From: Cavia porcellus
Taxonomy: Eukaryota; Chordata; Mammalia; Rodentia; Caviidae
Assembly (NCBI RefSeq): GCF_034190915.1
Contig: NW_026947484.1
Coordinates: forward strand, 139,288,982-139,352,981
Length of the DNA: 64,000 nucleotides
Reading direction: 5' to 3'
How positions within the stretch are numbered: the first letter of the stretch is position 1; each line of letters begins with the position of its first letter. The notes beneath the pieces are model-generated. The model was not told the DNA's origin. It saw only the letters and a list, made by a program, of their open reading frames with translations, and ran no database searches. This document shows, piece after piece, positions 55,410 through 64,000 of the stretch. Position numbers and translations under genes: made by a program.

Positions 55410-55729
55410 AAAAATTGTGCCTGTACTGGACATGTACAGATTTGTTATCATTCACTAAATAGTATAATAACCATTTATATAATATTCACATTGTACAAGA
55501 TATCATAAATAACCTGGAGATGAATTATAATACCTGAGAGGACATATGTAAATATTGTGCCGCTTTATAAAAGGGACTTGAGCATCTGTGTAAGACATCT
55601 TTGGTATCTGTAGGCAGTCCTACAACCAATTCCCAGAGGACATGAAGGGACAACTTTATAGCATATCTTAACTAAACAAAGTACCTCCCTTCAGTCATAG
55701 TTATCTTCTTGCTGGTTTTAAGACTTAAG

Positions 55730-56065
55730 TCCTAATTTACAACTTTTGTTTTCTTCTCTCCTTTCCCTAATTTATGTTCTTGCTCCAGGTATCTGCCATG
55801 TACATATCCATACAACCTGCAGGTCTGACATCAAAAGTTACCTTTTTGGAGGCTTTTCGTGACCTCCTGCTTTAAAACTGCAATATTCTTCAGTCCCTAT
55901 CTCTCGTCCTTGCTTTATTTTTTCTCCATATCACTATCACCCAATATTTACATTACTTATGTTCGTCTTTTTGTATTAGTGAAATGCACAATTTGTCTAT
56001 GTTCTTCACTGGTCTAGCTCTGATATCTATAGTACACAGTAAATGTCCAATAAATAATTGATGAA
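55730..56065 (+). mobile_element. L2 LINE 3' end, sense
   Basis: AAAAGTTACCTTTTTGGAGGCTTTTCGTGACCTCC, then CCAATATTTACATTACTTATG, CTCTGATATCTATAGTACACAGTAAATGTCCAATAAATAATTGATGAA. Confidence 0.82.
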
Positions 56066-56779
56066 CAAATAAGTACATATAAAATATTCATGATTTTATT
56101 ACTTCCCTGAAATAACAGAAATAAGGAAATAGAAATGAGGAAAGAATTCACTGGGTAACATATCAAAACAAAATGAAAAGGATGTTTTAGTAGTTTAGGA
56201 AATATTGGATACAAATTGTCCAAAATATTTCACATAACTACATAAATACTTGATGATGTTTATACTTATTTATAGCCCTTTACTGCTATTCCCATCTCTT
56301 GGATATTCTCTTAAATTGACTAAAGGCTTAGGAAACTGGTTCTCTTTCTACTCTAATTTCCACTATCTAAGACAGTGCAATTATCAGGTATATGATCCAT
56401 CTAATATAATAGTATTCAATACATTGGTTAATTTTCTCAACTGTAACCGTTTATTCCCATGTCGTACCCCAGAACCTTATCATCAAACCAAATTCCTCCA
56501 GTTTAGAAATGATAAATGCCAATATTCTACTTCCATCTTTCAATGCTTTCATACTTTCATTGCTTTTTTTGACAAGTTACTTAATGTTTGTATCTATTTA
56601 AAAAAAAAAAAAACTTGTTTAGAAGTCAGAATCTCTGGTTTTTCCCACTGCAGCTCTCCTGATCTGTCCCTTCATCTTCCCTACAAGCCTGACTCCATGG
56701 TCAGTCACCTGCACTAGGCTTTCCTAAGCAATCTCAGTTTCCTGTGCAATTATGACTCAACATCAACAGCCAAATAAAA
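56066..56779. other. Intronic sequence without recognised features
   Basis: Contains the longest open frame of the window (56250-56717, 155 codons, plus strand). Its translation is rich in Phe, Tyr and Cys, with no recognisable domain, and I do not call it a gene. Confidence 0.4.
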
Positions 56780-58130
56780 CTTTAATCCTGGACCAAAGCT
56801 AGAGAGCTCTTGGGAAAACTAGATATCTATTTGTGTTAGACTGAAGCAGGACCCATATCTGTCATCATGTACTAAACTAAGATCTAAACATTAAAAAAGA
56901 AAGTACTGGAAGACACAATAGGCAAAACACTTCAAGTCATAGTAATAGGAAGGATTTTTAAATACAGAACCCCAATTGGACAAGAAATAATAAGAATCAA
57001 CAAATGCAATTACATCAAATTAAGAAGCTCCTTATGTATCAAAGAAAGCAACTAGAGTGAAGAGACAACGTACAGAACAGAAAAAAAAATGTTTGTCAGC
57101 TACTCCTCAGACACGGAACTAATATCTAGTATATATAAAGAACAACAACAAAACCTAAAAAGAACCAATCAATAAATTGGCAAGTGAAAGAGAAACTTCT
57201 AATAAATATAAATGGTCAACAAATATATGAAAAACATGTTCAATATCTCTGGCCATTAGAAAAATGCAAATTAAAACAACACTAAAATTCCATGTTACAC
57301 AAGAAAGAATGGCAATTATCAAGAGATTCAAAGAACACCAAATGCTAGCATAGCTCTGGTGAAAAAGGAACCCTCCTACATTGTTGTTGGGAATGTGAAC
57401 TCATGGAAATTTCAAAGAACTAAAGTTAGAAATTCTACATGACCCAGGTATTCCCCTTCTAGGAATTTTCTCCCAAAGAGCTAAAGATATCATACTACAG
57501 AGATACATGCACATGACTGTTTAGAGCAGTGCAATTCATAATAACTAACTCCTGGAGGCAAATGGAATATCCACCAATTGATGAATGGATAAAGAAAGTG
57601 TGATCCTATAAAAATGGAATACTGTTTGGCCATTTTAGACATTCATAGGAAAATAGAAGCATCAGGAAAATATGCTGTTGGGGCGAAATAAACCAGCCAT
57701 ACAAATTTAAATACTGTATAGCATCTCCTAGTTGCACAAGACAATGTCCAAAAAGAATAATAAAGGATAAATAGAAGGAAACAAGGGAAAAGACCTTTTG
57801 CAAATGGGAAGGGGCCCAGGAGACCCAGCACGAGAGGAGAAGAGAATAGAAAGTAAGTAGAATTTTGATATGTCATGTACAGGAACCTATTAACTTCAAT
57901 GAATGTAAACATTATATGTTATAAACATGAGCTAAGAATAACAGTAATAACTAGAATAAAAATGAGGAAAAGCAATTCAAGAAATGGAGGGAGGGAGTTA
58001 AGTGAGAAGGGAAAAGGGACTAAAAAAAATCGAAGTTTGAATATATATATATATACCCATTCCCCATGATGAATTAAACATCATGTACAGAAAATGTATT
58101 AACAAAAGAAAAACAAAAGTTACAACTTCT
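56780..58130 (+). mobile_element. L1 3' portion (ORF2 C-terminus and 3'UTR), sense
   Basis: ACAATAGGCAAAACACTTC, TAAGAAGCTCCTTATGTATC, AATAAATTGGCAAGTGAAAGAG, GCCATTAGAAAAATGCAAATTAAAACAAC, CCTACATTGTTGTTGGGAATGTGAACTC, AGTTAGAAATTCTACATGACCC and GATGAATGGATAAAGAAAGTG are ORF2 C-terminal landmarks in order; a worn 3'UTR with (TA)n follows. It does not carry the tandem 3'UTR unit seen in the three other L1 copies. Confidence 0.92.
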
Positions 58131-58289
58131 TCTATATACAAGTGCCTTATTTCCTGAGTAGTGCTGGCAAAAAAATAAAAAATAAAAAAAAACCCTCAAA
58201 ACAATGAAAATTTACTTAAAAATCTAATTTTATTCATTTCTAATCCAGTTAGGCTCACTGCTTATCAGATCCTTTTAAAAATTATTATA

Positions 58290-58510
58290 TAATGTGCGTG
58301 AGATTGGTCTAGATTCTTACATTAACTCATTTAACCTTTACCATAACCTTGCAAGGTAAATACTATAGTCTCTATTTTACAGATGAAAAAATTAAGGCAC
58401 CTCAAAGGTTGACTGAACAAGGTCACACTGTTAAAGGGTAGTAGAGCTCTACTAGCTCCAAATCCCAGCAGTCAGATACAGAATTCAGGCTTCTACCTAT
58501 ACAGCCTTCC
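58290..58510 (-). mobile_element. MIR SINE, antisense
   Basis: TTCTTACATTAACTCATTTAACC, TTTTACAGATGAAAAAATTAAGGCACC, AAGGTCACACTGTTAAAGGGTAG. Confidence 0.87.
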
Positions 58511-58514
58511 TCAT

Positions 58515-58650
58515 CTTAACTATGAAGAAAACAACGAAGTACACAGAGGTTCAGTAACTTGTCCAAGGCCTCCAACTTCCACTGAAAGAACTTGAATTTG
58601 AATGTAAAGTCTGACTCCAGAGCCCATACAATTACCCACTAACCAACTAT
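58515..58650 (-). mobile_element. MIR SINE, antisense, second copy
   Basis: CACAGAGGTTCAGTAACTTGTCCAAGGCC, GAATTTGAATGTAAAGTCTGACTCCAGAGCCC. It follows the previous MIR in the same orientation. Confidence 0.85.
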
Positions 58651-59520
58651 TTCCTCAGGACTCGAGTCCTCAGGAAATGTATTGGCCAACAGATTTTGGA
58701 GTTCCTCCATTTCTTGTGCCATTGTTATGGTACCAAATTCATCTAGCTCACACCCATCTCTATCTTCCTCTCAGTCTCTGTCTACCAGTCTCAGAGTTGA
58801 TCTGTCTTTTTCATTGTCTAAAACACTTACTCCAGATTGTATTTCTCCCATTTCTTTACTTCGTTTTCAATGTTTCCATCTATACTCGCTTTTATAATCA
58901 TGCTTAAATCTATCCCATTCTGAAAAGCCCAACCTTCAAAATGTTTGCTTGCTAGGGTCGTTCTTTATAGACCCTTTACCTGCTTTGACATTTACTCAAT
59001 CAGTGTTGAAAAGAACAGTCTTCACTTTCATACCTCTTATCTCTCTGTAGTATTTAATAACCCTTCTAAAGTCACCATGACCAATATCATTAGTGATATA
59101 TTAATTATAAACTCTACTCAACAACTTATTCATCTCACCGTACCACTATCTGCTGGTTATTCTTTGAAATTCTAGTGGCATCCTTAGATCTACGGTTCTT
59201 CTCCAACTTCTTCTCCCTTTTGGATTCTTCAACTCTGGCCTCTCTCCCAGAGTTTGAGCCAAGAGAGGATTAAAAGAGTCTGACTTACAAAGGAATTGTT
59301 TTCTTACATTACATGCCTTTGTTGATCTCCCTGTAGAAGACAAGTATTTAAGTGCTACTCGGCAGAAAATGAACCCTCATAGCTTTGTTGTTTTTTGAGC
59401 CTTTTCTTTTTCTCCATTCCTTCTAACAAGTGGTCAGATGGAAGTTGATTCCATATCCATAGGTTGACGTACAGGTGGGCATGTGACTATGAAGAAGATA
59501 AGTATTGTAGAAACCTGAAG
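58651..59520. other. Intronic sequence, possibly worn L2 text
   Basis: Pyrimidine-rich text at 58740-59340 (GTCACCATGACCAATATCATTAGTG, TTGAAATTCTAGTGGCATC) has L2-like flavour but no firm anchor. Confidence 0.35.

Positions 59521-59524
<4 letters not shown>

Positions 59525-59567
<43 letters not shown>
59525..59567. repeat. (TA)n microsatellite
   Basis: Uninterrupted TA run of about 43 bases. Confidence 0.97.
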
Positions 59568-59569
<2 letters not shown>

Positions 59570-59789
59570 CAAACAAACATCTCTACTTAAGTCATAGATA
59601 TGTTAATATATTCCCAATCAAAATTAAGGACATATGGCCTGCTAAAGAATTTCTGTTCCCTTTTAGAATGTGAAAAAGTATGTTAGATGTTATGTAGATG
59701 CTGAAACATTGGAATTTACAAGATGTTTTAAAGATTTATGGGAACAACTGGTCCTGGATTTTACAAAATGTCTGGCCCCTGAAGGTACA

Positions 59790-60145
59790 GAATAAACTAC
59801 ACAATGTTTGTGCCCTCCAAAATTCATGTTAAAACCTAATTCCCAATGTGATAGTTGTTGGACCACATTGTGGGACATTTGGGAAGAAATTAGGTTGTAA
59901 CTGGAGAGCCCTCTTGAATGAGATTAGTGCTCTTACAACAGAGACCCCAGATAGTCCTCTTGTTACACAAGGTTATAGCTAGAAAGCAACTATCTATAAA
60001 GTAGGAAGGATCGCTTCTCCACACATGGAATTTACAAGCACCTTAATTTTGGACTTCAAGCTTCCAGAACCATGAAAAATAAATATCTGCTGTTTAAGAT
60101 ATTCAGTCCATGGTGTTTTTTTATAGGAGCCTCAATAGGGTAAGA
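59790..60145 (+). mobile_element. MLT1 LTR (ERVL-MaLR), sense
   Basis: TGTGCCCTCCAAAATTCATGTTAAAACCTAATTCCC, GAAATTAGGTTGTAACTGGAG, GAATGAGATTAGTGCTCTTAC, CTTCCAGAACCATGAAAAATAAATATCTGCTG, GTTTTTTTATAGGAGCCTCAATAGG. Confidence 0.9.
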
Positions 60146-61730
60146 TACGGATTAGTCTGAAGATGGTACAACCAAGCCTCTTCTTTCAACAGACATGACA
60201 TTCCATGATAGGTCTGTGATTATGCCACGTTGTTATTGTTTTATTAAAACATATAAATGACAAAATAAGTAAGCAAACTTTATAACAATAAAGTTTTCTT
60301 AATCAAATAACAAAATTCACTTTAAAAGAAGAAAATATAAATTATTTGCAATATCCTGATCATGTAGATAATAAAACTTGTTTGCATCACCATCTTATCA
60401 TGGTACAAGGAAAAGCCAAGTTACATTAGACTGAAAGGTCGCATAGAGCCTTGCTATCTGTATCATGTAACAATACAGCAAGCCTTCAGGCTGTTGTCTA
60501 TGTGGATACAGAGCATACCAACACCTAAAAAGTACAAGTATTAGGTAATGCTTATCAAATTACTTTAAAGGAACGTGAAATGGATGACTGAATACAAAAG
60601 GAAAATAGCATCATAACAAATGAGTTCTTTTTAACTCCTTCACAAGGTGAAGAAAGCAAAGCTTTGAAAATAACAGCAAAAAATATCACGTTGGGTATCA
60701 TATATGTAATAGGGAGTATTTATGAAACTAGTTTCTTGAGGCAAAACAACATTCAGAGAAAAATCTTTTTCTTTAAATCAAATATGTCTACACTTTTCTA
60801 TATATAGAGTAAACAGACTTCAGTATCATATAAACCTCAATACACTTACTGGTGACTTTCACAAATAATGTTAGAGCTAGATTAGATTTTTTTAAAAGTC
60901 TGTTATTGTGATAAACTGGAAATCTATAGCTGCTGGAAAACTAATAAAGTAGAATTAGTAATATCTTTCAATTACAATTTCTAGATACTTTGAAAAATAA
61001 TATGACATGAATTCTAACAGGCACTGATCATCTTTTGTAATTAGTACACCAAAATATACACAAAAATGAAATCATTTATATTCAACAATATGCTTAATGT
61101 CAATGTCTTGCATGTTCTCATGTGTTACCTCATTAACTTTGTTTTACACTGAATTCATGTACTCCTTACATACTGACTGAAGTCTTCTAAGGCAACAGTT
61201 ATTTGTAAAGATTTAAGTAATAACTTATATCTCTCACACACACAGTTACCACCGCTAGGTATGACAGAAGAATACTTACTGTCTTTCATGGCTGATGGGG
61301 TCTTCTGGGAGCACACTGCCTGGTGGGGTTGGCCTGCTGGCTGGCAGCCAATAGCTCTACCTTAAGCCAAGACACACTGGCCCATTCCTTACTAGTGTTC
61401 AAGAATAGGACTTAAAAAAAAAAAAAAGGAGCATGCTCTTCCCTTTACCTTGAAGCTGATGCCTATACATAGACAGAATATAGAGAAAGTTGTAATTTCT
61501 ATAAGAAAGATGTAATATCCTATAAAATTTCAAAAGGGAGCAGTCATCTCCAGCTTCAGAAAAAAAATTCCTGGAAACTTTATATAAATTTTGTTATTTG
61601 GTTTAAATTATTTCATGGAGGTATGCTTCATACTCAAAAGCTGTATATATTTTTGCTTTTAAAGAATAGAGAAATACAGAAAGATAAAGATGGGAAGAAA
61701 GGTCTGCTAAGAGAGATAAAAGCAAAGTAA
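60146..61730. other. Intronic sequence without recognised features
   Basis: AT-rich. A 60-base patch at 61290-61350 is GC-richer (GGCCTGCTGGCTGGCAGCC) but shows no splice-bounded open frame I can support. Confidence 0.4.
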
Positions 61731-61731
61731 A

Positions 61732-61925
61732 ATGAGCCAGGTATGGTGACACACACTTATAATTCCTGGACTTGGGAGTCTGAGGCAGGAAGATGCCATG
61801 AGTTTGAGGCCAGCATGGACTACATAGTGAATTCAAGATCAGTCTGAACTAAATAGCAAGACTCTCTCTCTCTCTCACTCTCTCTCTCTCTCTCTTTCTG
61901 TCTCTCTCTGTCACACACACACACA
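61732..61925 (+). mobile_element. B1-like SINE with internal duplication and (CT)n/(CA)n tail, sense
   Basis: GAGCCAGGTATGGTGACACAC, GGGAGTCTGAGGCAGGAAGATGCC, GGCCAGCATGGACTACATAGTGAATTC, then a second module CAAGATCAGTCTGAACTAAATAGCAAGAC and a CT/CA tail. CAAAGTAAA at 61723-61731 and 61926-61934 is a likely target duplication. Confidence 0.92.
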
Positions 61926-61934
61926 CAAAGTAAA

Positions 61935-63025
61935 CTGAATAACTAAGCAAATTTAGAAATTTCACAAAATACAAGGCCAAGCATTCACGTATGTCGGCAA
62001 TCACTAGAGAAATACTTTAACATTTAATATCTTAGTTGTGGTTCTCCCTTTGTAGTACATAATTACTTCCAACTCAAGAAGTCTCTTTCCCAGCAAGTTT
62101 TTGAACTGTCTGCTTAGATAATTCTCCCCATGGGAGGACAGCAATCCAAATCAGAAATTTGAGTAAATCTCTATTTTCCTTCACTATTACATTCTCCTGC
62201 TTCCAAACAGGGGTCCAGGGAATACCAGGTGTACAGAATGGGGCTGAATGAATATCTTGTAAATGGTTCATATAGTATTGGTTCGTGGGGAATAAAAGGA
62301 AAAAGATGAGAAGACTCTTTTTTGATATAGAAAACTGTGTTCAGTGTGTGAATTTTAAAACTTCACGTGCATCCTAATTAATGTACTGACTGGTCATAAC
62401 TCACCTTAATATCCTATAATTAGTGAATCTTAGACCTCATTAACATCTCCTTTAAAGGAGAATCCTTTAGAATAAAATTCTTCTCTCTCATAGAAATGGC
62501 CCAAGGTATTAATTACTTTCATCTCTCTTTCCTTTTCACTTAGTAATTCTGCTACATCTTGAAAAAAAGCACTTAGGCCATAATTTGCAACTACACCTTA
62601 GATGCCCCTGGTCATCCATCAGCTTTAGCACTCAGCCTGTCCCAGTGATTGCAGGGTCCTGCCCAGGTTGACCTTTCAGTTACAGAATAATACTACTATA
62701 ATAATACAGAGCTTCCTACACGCACTATGGGATTTATGTATTAAAATATAAGCTTTTATTTTATACAAGGTAATCTTAGTAGCAGTAGTCAAATACCGTA
62801 CAGACATTAAGATAAAGTTGTAAAACAGCTTTGTATATTTCTCATAATTCATTCAGTCAAAGAAGACCATAAGAACAGCAACACAAAACATGATTTATAA
62901 TTTCTACTCTGTATGTTACCATGGGAAGATATAGAAGTGGCTGTCAAGGAAAAGATTTAAAATTTGCAAGGCAGTTATTTGCAAAATAACAACTGTAATT
63001 TGTTATGAAATTTGTCACCATTTTA
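61935..63025. other. Intronic sequence without recognised features
   Basis: Nothing identifiable on either strand. Confidence 0.4.
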
Positions 63026-63029
63026 TTAT

Positions 63030-63280
63030 AGTTAGTTCAGAGTTTGAAATCAGGCTACTTAGGTTTATATTTTGGATCCGCCCAAAATATACTTGCCAAC
63101 TATATGACCTCGAGTGAATTATTTACCTTTCCAGTATCCTCATCTACAAAATGGGGCTGATAATAGCACCTACTTCAGTAAGTTGCAGGATTTTCATGAG
63201 CTAATGCATATTAAGTACTTACAATTGTGCATGGCAACTGACAAATGCTTGCTTTTATCACACCTACCCATTAGCATCTT
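63030..63280 (+). mobile_element. MIR SINE, sense
   Basis: TCAGGCTACTTAGGTTTATATTTTGG, ACTATATGACCTCGAGTG, CAGTATCCTCATCTACAAAATGGGGCTGATAATAGCACC. Confidence 0.9.
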
Positions 63281-64000
63281 GTTTAGTAATAAGTGAAATT
63301 ATCAAAGCCCTATCAGACCAAAACTGAATTAAATATTGAATTAATTTTAACACCAAAAAGAAAATACCCAGTGAACTAAAATTTAAAAGAATACAATCAG
63401 TTACTTAGAATATGATAGAATTGGTAAAAATGAGAGAGAACACACTGAAAGTATAATCACTGAGTAAAATATTTAGATGGTTAAATAGTAAAATTTTGTA
63501 TGTTACTCAAGGTTAATGAGAATATGTGAAATATTTTGGAAAATACAAAGTCCTGTATTAGGGTTAGGATATTATTAATGGACAACACAGATTTCACTTG
63601 AAAACACTTACAAGATGAGATTTGATATTTTGCTTGGAAGTCCAACTACCTTGCTGAAAAACCTGTTAACTATCCTTCTAAGAAACTGGGACAGAAAGCA
63701 ATGTGACCAAGATTGTTTAAGGTTCCATTCTCAGTGGAGCTGTCAACACTGTAATAAGGCCACGGTCAAAATAAGAGAACAGGAAAGTAAAAGAGAAACA
63801 GACATCCCTGAATACTAGCTGACATCCTGACAAGGGATAGAAAGGGATAGCAAGGGATAGAACAGTGGAAGCTGTGAGAATCTTCACAGGTTAGGGGTCA
63901 AGTTGACTTGATTCTGCTTTTAAGAGGCAGAAGAAGAATCAAAAAGGCAGTTCAATTGCCAGAAGTAAGTTCAATTACAAATGAAAAGGTACCTTGAGAA
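63281..64000. other. Intronic sequence with one short tandem repeat
   Basis: CAAGGGATAGAAAGGGATAGCAAGGGATAGAA at 63831-63862 is a 10-base unit in three copies. Otherwise nothing was recognised. Confidence 0.4.

Larger units (their letters stand above)
22007..64000 (-). other. WARS2: WARS2 intron 1, 3' part (at least 42 kb)
   Basis: Everything above the exon 2 acceptor at 22007 reads as intron up to the window edge. No CpG-rich promoter-like stretch and no exon 1-like coding sequence was seen. The assignment to intron 1 assumes the human exon order; an unrecognised alternative first exon cannot be excluded. Confidence 0.75.

Noticed and set aside
55125..56600. Shared phrase TTTTTTGACAAGTTACTTAA at about 55131 and 56563 as a duplication
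   Set aside because: It matches the MIR core that is present in many old copies, so two worn MIR pieces are enough to explain it.
56250..56717. Longest open frame in the window (155 codons, plus strand)
   Set aside because: Phe/Tyr/Cys-rich, low-complexity translation including a poly-Lys run from an A tract; no domain, no splice-site support, in AT-rich intron.
61290..61350. WARS2 exon 1 or promoter in a GC-richer patch
   Set aside because: No CpG enrichment, no start codon followed by a matching frame, and no donor in the right phase.

Overview
This is a eukaryotic, mammalian nuclear window. It is AT-rich by eye, with no long open reading frames, dense interspersed repeats (SINEs, L1, L2, MIR, MaLR LTRs) and many microsatellites. 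The one gene I can support is WARS2, the mitochondrial tryptophanyl-tRNA synthetase, on the minus strand. Three consecutive coding exons are present: 22006-21749 (86 codons, carries the class I HLGN signature), 5471-5391 (27 codons) and 3276-3191 (28 codons plus 2 bases). All have AG acceptors and GT donors, and they join in one open frame with phases 0-0, 0-0 and 0-2. By comparison with the remembered human protein they match exons 2, 3 and 4. Exon 1 and its promoter should lie beyond base 64000, and the exons with the KMSKS loop should lie before base 1.

The SINE types point to a rodent. One is a tRNA-derived ID-like element with the internal text TAGCTCAGTGG. The others are B1-like 7SL elements and fused B1+ID composites. 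ORR1/MT-type LTRs agree with this. The ID consensus recalls beaver-like (castorimorph) genomes, but that is memory-based and weak.

Layout: 1-3190 intron 4 (partial), with an MSTB/MLT-like LTR, a SINE and a MIR; 3277-5390 intron 3, with an antisense MLT1 LTR; 5472-21748 intron 2, with L2, an ERV solo LTR, ORR1-like LTRs and three 3'-end L1 fragments; 22007-64000 part of intron 1. Intron 1 holds a rodent L1 relic with a tandem 5'UTR and a tandem 3'UTR (27185-30375), two further L1 copies that share the same 3'UTR unit (39540-39960, 41690-43160), a plus-strand L1 3' end (56780-58130), and many SINEs, MIRs, L2s and MLT1 LTRs.

Nothing here looks like a new multi-gene system. The observations most worth checking are an ID SINE inserted about 20 bases upstream of the WARS2 exon 2 acceptor, a 145-165 bp unit reiterated 6, 3 and 1 times in the 3'UTR of three L1 copies, unusual substitutions in WARS2 exon 4, and a pair of perfect palindromes at 32623-32730.
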